From Erythrobacteraceae bacterium (lineage in GTDB: Bacteria; Pseudomonadota; Alphaproteobacteria; Sphingomonadales; Sphingomonadaceae): DNA of 41,276 nucleotides. Position numbers and translations under genes: made by a program. Of the stretch, positions 33,850 through 40,805 are shown piece by piece. Every line of letters begins with the position of its first letter. The first letter of the stretch is position 1. Where the stretch lies: positions 1 to 41,276 of the forward strand of contig JAIYAL010000021.1 of the NCBI GenBank assembly GCA_027489095.1. The letters are read 5' to 3'. Under the pieces are notes generated by a model. That model saw nothing but the letters and a program-made list of their open reading frames with translations. It had not been told where the DNA came from and did no database searches.

Positions 33850-34143
33850 ATGACCGACACGCCCTCCTTCGACCAACGAAGCCTCAGCGAAAGATTGGCG
33901 CGCGCAAAGTTTCGCAGCTGGCACCGCGGCACACGCGAAGCCGATTACATGATGGGCGGATTCTTCGATCGCTATCATGCAGGCTGGGGCGAGGCGGAGC
34001 TGGCGTGGTTCGAGGCACTGCTCGACGAGGACGATGTCGACGTGATGGCATGGGCCCTCGGCTCGCAGCCGCCGCCCCAACATCTGGCAGGTGAGCTCAT
34101 CACCGTGATGCAGAAGCTCGATTACGTCGACATTCCGCGCTGA
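33850..34143 (+). CDS. sdhE: FAD assembly factor SdhE (succinate dehydrogenase assembly)
   Basis: A 97-residue SdhE/Sdh5-family protein that helps attach FAD covalently to the SdhA flavoprotein. The family motif RGTREADYMMGGFFDRY (RGxxE core, about residues 25-41) is clear, followed by FEALLDEDDVDVMAWALG. The ATG at 33850 has AGGTGA at 6 bases; a GTG at 33841 would extend it by three residues. The recG-sdhE-mfd neighbourhood is a recurrent alphaproteobacterial arrangement. mfd follows after 136 bp. Confidence 0.9.
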   Translation: MTDTPSFDQRSLSERLARAKFRSWHRGTREADYMMGGFFDRYHAGWGEAELAWFEALLDEDDVDVMAWALGSQPPPQHLAGELITVMQKLDYVDIPR

Positions 34144-34279
34144 TCCTGTTCCGCTGCGTCACCGCGCGGTTCGACAGGTGTGGTATGAATGGCTAAGGCC
34201 CGGAACCGATTAAGAGCCCCAAACCTTTCGAAGGGCGTACGGCCGCCCTCCAAGGCAGCCGACCAGAAGCAAAGACACC

Positions 34280-37200
34280 ATGCCCGATCTCAACCGCATT
34301 CTCGCGGCCCGCGACCCGCTGACCCTCGCCTCGCTGCCTCGCGGGAGCCTGCCGCTGGTGCTGTCCGACCTCGCCCGCGCTGCGAAACGGCGCGCGGTGT
34401 TCATCGCTCCCGACGAGGCGGCAATGCGTGCGGCTGCTGAAGCCGCCCGGTTCTTTGCGCCCGAGATCGACGTGGTAACCTTCCCCGCATGGGACTGCCT
34501 GCCTTACGACCGCGCCAGCCCCGCGCTGTCGATCAGCGCCGAGCGGCTTGCAGCGCTCCACCGGTTGCAGCAGCCGGGCGCAGCGCAGCAATTGTTGGTG
34601 ACGACAGTCAACGCCGTGCTCCAGCGCGTACTCACCCCGTTTCGGGTCCGCGAAAGTGTGCGCGAGTTCAAGGTCGGCATGCAGATCGGCCTCGACAGCC
34701 TCGCTGCGCTTCTCACAAGGCAAGGCTACAGCAGAACCGATACGGTGATCGACCACGGCGAGTTCGCAGTGCGTGGCTCGATCGTCGACATCTTCCCCTC
34801 CTCGCTCGATAGCGGGCTGCGGCTCGACTTCTTCGGCGACGAGCTCGAGAGCTTGCGCCTTTTCGATCCCGCGACGCAGATGACAGTCGAGCGGATCGAA
34901 AGTCACCTGCTGCTTCCTGCTTCCGAAGCGCTGCTCGACGAGGAGAGCATCAAGCGTTTTCGCAGCCGTTACCGCGAACTTTTCGGCGCCAACGCCACGC
35001 AGGATCCGCTCTATGAGGCGGTGAGCGAGGGTAGGCGGCTGGCCGGCATGGAGCATTGGCTCCCGCTGTTCGAGACCAAGCTGGCGACGCTGATCGACCA
35101 CCTCGACGGTCAGGACGTGGTGGTGATCGACCAGAGCGCGCTCGGTGCGGCCGAGGAACGGCTGACCGACATCGCCGATTACCACGAACAGCGCGGACGC
35201 ATCGCGAGCGAAAAAAAGGGCAGCTACCGACCCTTGAAGCCAGACGCGCTGTATCTTTCGCGCACGGAATTCGACACCGCACTGGCCGCCCAGCCCATCC
35301 ACCGCGCCACCGGCTTTGCCGCCGAAGAGAGCGGGCAAGTGCTCGATTTCGGCTTCCGCTCGGGCCGCGATTTCTCGCCCGAGCGCGGGCGCGGCGAGAA
35401 CGTCTACGAAGCGGCCGCAGCGTATCTGAAGGCGGTCGCCAAGTCGGGTCGCAAGCCGCTCGTCGCGGCCTATTCGAACGGCAGCGCGCGGCGCATTGCG
35501 GCGATCCTCGACGAGGCAGGGGCGCCCACGGCGCTCGCGGAAACCTGGCAGCAGGCGCTCGGCCTATCCGCCAAGAAGAAGGTTGCGGTCGCAGTCCTTC
35601 CACTCGAAACCGGCTTTGCGAGCGAAACACTTGAACTTGTCACCGAGGCCGACTTGCTCGGCGACCGGCTGGTACGGCGCAAGAAGAAGCGCAAGGATTC
35701 CGACGCCTTCCTCGCTGAACTTCAGGCTTTGAGCCAAGGCGATCTGGTCGTCCACATCGAGCACGGGATCGGCAGGTATCTCGGTCTTGAGGCCATTCCG
35801 GTCGGCCAGAGCAAGCATGATTGCGTCGCGCTGGAATATGCGGGCGGGGACAAGCTGTTCATACCGGTCGAGAACATCGACGTCCTCACCCGCTACGGTT
35901 CTTCCGAGCAGGCCGTCGCGCTCGACAGGCTTGGCGGCGAGGCATGGCAACGCCGCCGCGCCAAGCTCAAGGAGCGCATCACCGCTATCGCCGGCGAGCT
36001 GATGCAAGTGGCAGCCGCGCGTGCGTTGCGACAGGCACCCGCCCTCCCCGCCGATCCCGCAACCCTCGGCCAGTTCACCGACCGCTTCCCGTGGTCGGAA
36101 ACTGAGGATCAGGAACGCGCCATCGCCGACGTGTTGTCAGACCTTGAAAGCGGGCGTCCGATGGATCGCCTCGTGTGCGGTGATGTCGGTTTCGGGAAGA
36201 CCGAGGTGGCGCTGCGGGCTGCATTCGTGGCCGCGATGCACGGCCAGCAGGTCGCGGTCGTCGCGCCGACCACGCTGCTTGCCCGCCAGCATTACCAGAA
36301 CTTCGCCGAGCGCTTCGCGGGCTTCCCCCTGCGTGTCGGGCGCCTATCACGGCTGGTTACATCCAAGGAAGCAGCCGAAACCCGCGAGGGTCTAGAGAAC
36401 GGCCAGGTCGATCTCGTGGTCGGCACGCACGCGATCCTCTCCAAGTCGACCAAGTTCAAGAACCTCGGCCTCGTGATCGTCGACGAGGAGCAGCGCTTCG
36501 GGGTGACCCACAAGGAGAAGCTGAAGCAACTGCGCGCCGACGTCCACGTCCTCACTCTCACCGCCACCCCGATCCCGCGCACGCTCCAGATGGCGATGTC
36601 CGGCCTCCGCGAGCTTTCCACCATCCAGACCCCGCCGGTCGACCGCCTCGCGGTGCGCACCTACGTCATGGAGTGGGACGACATGGTAATCCGCGAGGCC
36701 TTGCTGCGCGAACATCACCGCGGCGGACAGAGCTTCATCGTCGTGCCGCGCATCTCCGACATGGCCGATGTCGAGGAATGGCTGCGCAAGAACACGCCCG
36801 AGATCAAGGCCGTCTCCGCCCACGGCCAGATGTCCCCGGGCGAGGTCGAGGAGCGCATGGGCGCCTTCTATGATCGCAAATATGACGTGCTGCTCTCGAC
36901 CACGATCGTCGAAAGCGGGCTCGATATCCCGAGCGCCAATACGATCATCATCCACCGCGCCGACCGCTTCGGTCTGGCCCAGCTTTACCAGCTGCGTGGC
37001 CGAGTGGGCCGCGCGAAGCTGCGTGCCTATGCCTATCTCACCCACGAGGCGGGCGTAGCGCTGTCGGAGATCGCGCAGAAACGCTTGAAGGTGCTTGGCG
37101 ATCTCGACACACTGGGCGCAGGGTTCCAGCTCGCCAGCCACGATCTCGACATCCGCGGCGCGGGCAACCTGCTTGGCGACGAGCAATCGGGCCACATCCG

Positions 37201-37780
37201 GGAGGTGGGCTTCGAACTCTACCAGGCAATGCTCGAGGAGGCGATTTTGGCCGCCAAGGCAGGCGAAATGGGCCTAGAGCGACCGCGCGATAAGCTTACC
37301 CCGCAAATCACCGTCGACGCGCCGATCATGATCCCCGAGGATTACGTCCCCGACCTGGCGGTGCGCATGGCGCTCTATCGCCGCCTCAATCAGGCTGAGG
37401 GCCAGACCGAGATCGAAAGCCTCGCCGCCGAAATGATCGACCGCTTCGGCGATCTGCCGCAGCCGACCAAGAACCTCATCCGCCTGATCGAGATCAAGCA
37501 TCAGGCGATCGGTGCCAACATCGCCAAGATCGATGTTGGCGCACGCGGCACACTGGTGGGCTTCCACCAGGACGATTTCCCCGATCCGGCCGGCCTCATC
37601 GCCTATGTCGCGCGGCTCAACGATGGCGGGAAAGACACCGCCAAGCTGCGCCCCGACATGAAGCTGGTGATCAACCGCGCGTGGAGCGATCCACAAAGCC
37701 GGTTGAACGGATTGTTCCAGCTGACCAAAGGCCTGAGCGGGATCGTGAAGAAGGCGGCGAAGGGAAGCAAGGCCCCGTGA
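34280..37780 (+). CDS. mfd: Transcription-repair coupling factor Mfd
   Basis: Displaces stalled RNA polymerase and recruits UvrAB. The 1166-residue protein is of standard length. It has the UvrB-like N-terminal domain (AWDCLPYDRASPALSISAERLAAL), the RNA-polymerase interaction domain with VVHIEHGIGRYLGLE (about residue 490), then the RecG-like translocase: GDVGFGKTEVALRAA, DEEQRFGVTHKE, LTATPIPRTLQMA, SAHGQM, STTIVESGLDIPSANT, QLRGRVGR, and a TRG region DLDTLGAGFQLASHDLDIRGAGNLLG. The C-terminal domain (D7) follows. No unusual changes were noticed. Confidence 0.97.
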   Translation: MPDLNRILAARDPLTLASLPRGSLPLVLSDLARAAKRRAVFIAPDEAAMRAAAEAARFFAPEIDVVTFPAWDCLPYDRASPALSISAERLAALHRLQQPGAAQQLLVTTVNAVLQRVLTPFRVRESVREFKVGMQIGLDSLAALLTRQGYSRTDTVIDHGEFAVRGSIVDIFPSSLDSGLRLDFFGDELESLRLFDPATQMTVERIESHLLLPASEALLDEESIKRFRSRYRELFGANATQDPLYEAVSEGRRLAGMEHWLPLFETKLATLIDHLDGQDVVVIDQSALGAAEERLTDIADYHEQRGRIASEKKGSYRPLKPDALYLSRTEFDTALAAQPIHRATGFAAEESGQVLDFGFRSGRDFSPERGRGENVYEAAAAYLKAVAKSGRKPLVAAYSNGSARRIAAILDEAGAPTALAETWQQALGLSAKKKVAVAVLPLETGFASETLELVTEADLLGDRLVRRKKKRKDSDAFLAELQALSQGDLVVHIEHGIGRYLGLEAIPVGQSKHDCVALEYAGGDKLFIPVENIDVLTRYGSSEQAVALDRLGGEAWQRRRAKLKERITAIAGELMQVAAARALRQAPALPADPATLGQFTDRFPWSETEDQERAIADVLSDLESGRPMDRLVCGDVGFGKTEVALRAAFVAAMHGQQVAVVAPTTLLARQHYQNFAERFAGFPLRVGRLSRLVTSKEAAETREGLENGQVDLVVGTHAILSKSTKFKNLGLVIVDEEQRFGVTHKEKLKQLRADVHVLTLTATPIPRTLQMAMSGLRELSTIQTPPVDRLAVRTYVMEWDDMVIREALLREHHRGGQSFIVVPRISDMADVEEWLRKNTPEIKAVSAHGQMSPGEVEERMGAFYDRKYDVLLSTTIVESGLDIPSANTIIIHRADRFGLAQLYQLRGRVGRAKLRAYAYLTHEAGVALSEIAQKRLKVLGDLDTLGAGFQLASHDLDIRGAGNLLGDEQSGHIREVGFELYQAMLEEAILAAKAGEMGLERPRDKLTPQITVDAPIMIPEDYVPDLAVRMALYRRLNQAEGQTEIESLAAEMIDRFGDLPQPTKNLIRLIEIKHQAIGANIAKIDVGARGTLVGFHQDDFPDPAGLIAYVARLNDGGKDTAKLRPDMKLVINRAWSDPQSRLNGLFQLTKGLSGIVKKAAKGSKAP

Positions 37781-37988
37781 CGCCGAAGAAAATGCGAACG
37801 AACCAGCGGCGGCCGCGCGGCGGAGCAGGCACCCCGAAGTCAGATCCCGAAGGCTCGCTGGATGATCGCAGGGCATCATCGGTATGGGCAATCAGGCCTT
37901 TGGCTAGCGGCCCATTGCGCAGCATGATCGCAGCATCTATCGGTCGTCCGCAAGGACGCCGTTACCATCTAACGAGGCCAAGACCGCA
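37781..37988. other. Intergenic region upstream of pucC
   Basis: About 208 bp between mfd and pucC with no gene. I find no TGT-N12-ACA (PpsR) match here, so pucC is either expressed from an unrecognised promoter or by read-through from mfd. A GAGG about 12 bases before the pucC ATG is the likely ribosome binding site. Confidence 0.45.
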
Positions 37989-39404
37989 ATGGTGAACCGG
38001 TTAGATAAAAAACTGATGTCTGTCTGGATGCGCTGGGGCAAACGGGTGCTGCCGTTTGCCGATGCCGCCGATCAGGACTTGCCCCTGCGCCGCTTGCTGC
38101 GTCTTTCCCTCATTCAGTTTTCGGTCGGGATATCGCTGACCCTGCTGGTCGGCACGCTCAACCGGGTGATGATCGTAGAGCTTGGGGTTCCCTCGACAAT
38201 CGTCGGCGTGATGCTGGCCCTGCCGCTGCTCTTCGCGCCGTTCCGAGCGCTCATCGGCTTTCGGTCCGATACGCACAAATCGGCGCTGGGCTGGCGCCGG
38301 GTTCCCTATATTTTTCGCGGAACGATGGTTCAGTTCGGCGGACTGGCACTTATGCCCTTCGCGCTGCTGGTGCTGGCTGGCGCAATGCAATCCGCGGCAT
38401 GGCCTGCGTGGATCGGCCAGATCAGCGCAGGCGTGGCGATCCTGCTCGTAGGGGCGGGCGTGCATATTACCCAGACGGTGGGCCTCGCCCTCGCGACCGA
38501 CCTGGCGCGTGAAGATCAGCAGGCCAATGTGGTCGGGCTGATGTATGTCAGCCTGCTGGTCGGATCGATTGTCGCTGCGCTGGCCTTTGGATCGTTTCTG
38601 AGCGAATTCAGCCCCGGCCGTCTGATCCAGGTTATCCAGGCCTGCGCCGTTGTGACCATCCTGCTGAACTTCATCGCCACCTGGAAGCAGGAATCGCTCA
38701 ATCCGGCCGCCGCGACCGCCGCTGCGTTGGCGCAGCCCTTGACGTTCGGGGAGAGCTGGAACCTCTTCATCGTGCAGGCGCAGGCCATCCGCCGGCTGAC
38801 GGTGATCGGCGTCGGGACGCTGGCCTTCACCATGTCCGACGTGCTGCTCGAGCCCTTCGGAGGGCAGGCGCTGGGCCTTGGAGTGGGCACAACCACAAGG
38901 CTGACAGCGATCCTCGCCGGAGGCAGCCTAGTGGGGTTCACCATCGCATCGCAAATCCTCAGCCGGGGCAGCGATCCCGTCAGGATAACGGCGGTGGGCG
39001 CGCTGATGGGCCTACCCGCTTTCGCCATGGTCATCGCGGCAGCGCCGATGCAATCTGTCTCCCTGTTCTCGATCGGGGTGCTACTGATCGGGTGCGGAGC
39101 CGGCCTGTTCGGACACGGTACGCTGACCGCGACGATGCGCGATGCCCCCAAGGGGCAGGTTGGCATGGCGCTGGGGGCCTGGGGGGCGGTGCAGGCAACG
39201 GCTGCGGGGTTCGGGGCCGCAATTGGCGGCGTGCTGCGCGATGTAGGGCGCGGCGTCATCCTTTCGGATGCATGGTCGCCGGTCACGAACGGCTATATCC
39301 TGGTCTATCTGCTGGAGATGGCCTTGCTGGCTGCGGCTCTGGTCATCATGGGGCCGCTGCTGGGTCGCCCGCTGCCCCCGGATCAGACCACACCGCCTGT
39401 CTAA
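37989..39404 (+). CDS. pucC: PucC-family (LhaA/BCD) light-harvesting assembly protein
   Basis: A 471-residue 12-helix membrane protein of the PucC/LhaA subgroup of the major facilitator superfamily, involved in assembly of bacteriochlorophyll antenna. Family motifs are RLSLIQFSVGIS, NRVMIVELGVP, GWRRVPYIFRGTM, HITQTVGLALATDLA, MSDVLLEPFGGQALG and GLFGHGTLTATMRDAP with GAWGAVQATAAG. It is convergent with pucBA, and the 145-bp gap holds a strong terminator. The adjacent LH2-like genes make an LH2 role (pucC) more likely than LH1 (lhaA), although sequence alone does not separate them. Confidence 0.92.
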   Translation: MVNRLDKKLMSVWMRWGKRVLPFADAADQDLPLRRLLRLSLIQFSVGISLTLLVGTLNRVMIVELGVPSTIVGVMLALPLLFAPFRALIGFRSDTHKSALGWRRVPYIFRGTMVQFGGLALMPFALLVLAGAMQSAAWPAWIGQISAGVAILLVGAGVHITQTVGLALATDLAREDQQANVVGLMYVSLLVGSIVAALAFGSFLSEFSPGRLIQVIQACAVVTILLNFIATWKQESLNPAAATAAALAQPLTFGESWNLFIVQAQAIRRLTVIGVGTLAFTMSDVLLEPFGGQALGLGVGTTTRLTAILAGGSLVGFTIASQILSRGSDPVRITAVGALMGLPAFAMVIAAAPMQSVSLFSIGVLLIGCGAGLFGHGTLTATMRDAPKGQVGMALGAWGAVQATAAGFGAAIGGVLRDVGRGVILSDAWSPVTNGYILVYLLEMALLAAALVIMGPLLGRPLPPDQTTPPV

Positions 39405-39463
39405 CCAAGGCCGCCGATCCGTGTCGGCGAAGCGTCCACTTGCGTCCGGCCTGGAGCACAAAT

Positions 39464-39496
39464 GGAAAGACCCGGCATTTGCAGCCGGGTCTTTCC
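39464..39496. terminator. Bidirectional hairpin between pucC and pucA
   Basis: A perfect 13-bp stem ggaaagacccggc/gccgggtctttcc with a 7-base loop lies 60 bp after pucC and 53 bp after pucA. It probably ends both convergent transcripts, though no long U-tract follows the stem on either strand. Confidence 0.75.
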
Positions 39497-39548
39497 GTGT
39501 TCCCGATCCGCACCCTTGCGGGCAGGCCGAGAGATGGGTTGTCCGCGA

Positions 39549-39794
39549 CTATTCGGCCGCAGCAGGAGCAGCTTCCGGAGCAGCAGCCACAGGTGCTGCC
39601 GCCGCGGGTGCAGCAACAGCTTCGGCTTCAACCGCAACAGCTTCGCTTGCGCCGCCTTGGAAGAAGTCAGCCATCCATGTGGTGTTGGAAAGGACGCTGT
39701 AGTGAACCGAGAGCGAGGTGAGGACCATCACGAGGAACATGATGGGCACCAACAAGTTCGGGCTCACATAGAGGAAAATCCGACCTTCTTTCAT
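39549..39794 (-). CDS. pucA: LH2-type light-harvesting alpha polypeptide with Ala-rich tail
   Basis: An 81-residue antenna apoprotein. Residues 1-48 align without gaps with LH2 alpha chains (MNQGKI...HLAILSHTTW): start MKEGRIF, one TM helix (about 12-35), ligand His31 for B850, Ser36, Thr38-Thr39-Trp40, and QGG at 46-48. At 44/45, where LH2 has Tyr-Trp/Tyr, it has Phe-Phe. After residue 48 comes an unusual tail of about 33 residues made of Ala, Pro, Glu and Val. The ATG at 39794 has AGGAGGA at 6 bases. It lies 13 bp after pucB. LH1 alpha chains instead carry HFxLLSTxRFNWL, which is absent. Confidence 0.92.
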   Translation of the reverse strand: MKEGRIFLYVSPNLLVPIMFLVMVLTSLSVHYSVLSNTTWMADFFQGGASEAVAVEAEAVAAPAAAAPVAAAPEAAPAAAE

Positions 39795-39807
39795 GATTAG
39801 TCCTCCT

Positions 39808-39963
39808 CTACTTCAGCCACGGCGTCAAAATGAACGCCAGGATATGAGCCGAAACGGCGATCGCGAAGTAAATCCGCGTTCCCCATTTGAGGCCATCGTT
39901 GATTTCCAGGGCCTGCGCTTCTGTCAGACCTGTTGGATATACTGTCGTGTCAGCTTCTGCCAT
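39808..39963 (-). CDS. pucB: LH2-type light-harvesting beta polypeptide
   Basis: A 51-residue antenna apoprotein: GLTEAQALEINDGLKWGTRIY, then one TM helix with the bacteriochlorophyll ligand His40 (VSAHILAF) and the conserved TPWLK end. The Arg of the GTR motif (Arg30, equal to beta-Arg20 of LH2) is present. The histidine normally eight residues earlier (beta-His12) is Asn22 here. The start has AAGGAGG at 7 bases. It is cotranslated with pucA, with no pufLM genes next to it, so the pair is a separate antenna operon. Confidence 0.92.
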   Translation of the reverse strand: MAEADTTVYPTGLTEAQALEINDGLKWGTRIYFAIAVSAHILAFILTPWLK

Positions 39964-40157
39964 TACAGAACCTCCTTGTATCTATCAAATCAGCCAAGGA
40001 AGCCCGGCTTGAAAACTCGCCGCACCCCCCAAGCCTACGCTTAGTCTGGACGTTCTTCTCACTAGGAGGCGCATCACGTGACCGTGATCGCAACCATAGG
40101 CATTGAGTCGGCGCCCCCGGCTTAATGCCCTTTGGTTGTTGCATTTTCCAGCACAGG

Positions 40158-40201
40158 TGTCAATTTTGTTTAACTTTCTACAATGTCCAATAAATTAGAC
40201 G
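40158..40201. promoter_or_regulatory. Two imperfect PpsR/CrtJ-like palindromes 8 bp apart, upstream of pucBA
   Basis: Plus-strand sites TGT-N12-ACT (40158-40175) and TGT-N12-ACG (40184-40201; TGTC...GACG) each match five of six positions of the TGT-N12-ACA operator of the oxygen/light repressor PpsR (CrtJ). The 8-bp gap equals the spacing seen for cooperative pairs at classic CrtJ targets. On the minus strand the first site contains TTGACA, a possible -35 element for pucBA. The operon start is about 195 bp downstream. Confidence 0.5.
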
Positions 40202-40564
40202 TTTGCGAGTTTTGCAACGGCAAAAATCGCGTGGCGGTCGCACCCGCATCATCGGGCCGTTCCGACTGACCAAGCTCTGAGCGGAACCGTCAAAAAGGCG
40301 ACCCACGCGAAAAGGACGGCGTCAGGGACGATTGTGTCCAGCCTGCTGAGAGGGTGACAAAGGTGACACCCTGCCACCTTTGCAAGATCTATATTTATCT
40401 CTTTTTCTCAACGTCCTACGCCCGAATTCTGCGGCGAGCGGTCAGAGGAAAGCGCGAGAGAAACTGCGTCCGGCGGTCAAAAACCACCCTGATGGCGATG
40501 CGAGGGCGCAAGGCCGCGTTGATAGCTGTGGGAGCGGGAGCAGGAAATGACGGGTTGCAAGGTC

Positions 40565-40584
40565 AGACAGTTCAAGAACTGTCT
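40565..40584. promoter_or_regulatory. Perfect 20-bp palindrome agacagttc-aa-gaactgtct
   Basis: Nine-base arms around a 2-base centre, with no U-tract on either side, so it looks like a dimeric regulator's operator rather than a terminator. No adjacent regulator gene is seen in this region. Confidence 0.4.
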
Positions 40585-40625
40585 TCCAGCTGACGACCCC
40601 GAAGCGTCCGTGCGCCAAGTCGTCG

Positions 40626-40644
40626 CCCCGGACTTGATCCGGGG
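40626..40644. repeat. GC-rich palindrome ccccgga-cttga-tccgggg
   Basis: Seven-base arms with a 5-base loop. The sequence (protein-free, with ...cggacttgatccggg) resembles dispersed intergenic palindromes of alphaproteobacteria. It may form the 3' hairpin of the chemoreceptor message (minus strand). Confidence 0.5.
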
Positions 40645-40805
40645 GATAAGGCGATAGGTGCGCCGGGGCGATGGATTGACCACACCGCTTACCGTGACAG
40701 TTTCAAACCTTTATCTTGACCTATAGTCGGACTCGCCGCTCTTGGGATTTGCTGCGTTCGGCCGGAATGTCTGGAAGTGGGTGGGGAGCGGAATGGCGGC
40801 TATAG

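Larger units (their letters stand above)
40202..40805. other. Long non-coding region between pucBA promoter and chemoreceptor
   Basis: About 600 bp without a supported gene. It holds two mutually exclusive hairpins (40351-40372 and 40358-40382), a 20-bp palindrome (40565-40584) and a GC-rich palindrome ccccgga/tccgggg (40626-40644) of a type common between genes in this group. Short frames here lack ribosome binding sites and family likeness. Confidence 0.55.

Noticed and set aside
38001..39286. Minus-strand open frames opposite pucC
   Set aside because: They mirror the pucC codons, have Pro/Arg/Ser-rich composition and no start signals; pucC motifs are clear on the plus strand.
40354..40593. 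79-codon plus-strand frame in the region upstream of pucBA
   Set aside because: No ribosome site, mixed composition, and it covers the hairpins and palindrome annotated there; no family resemblance.
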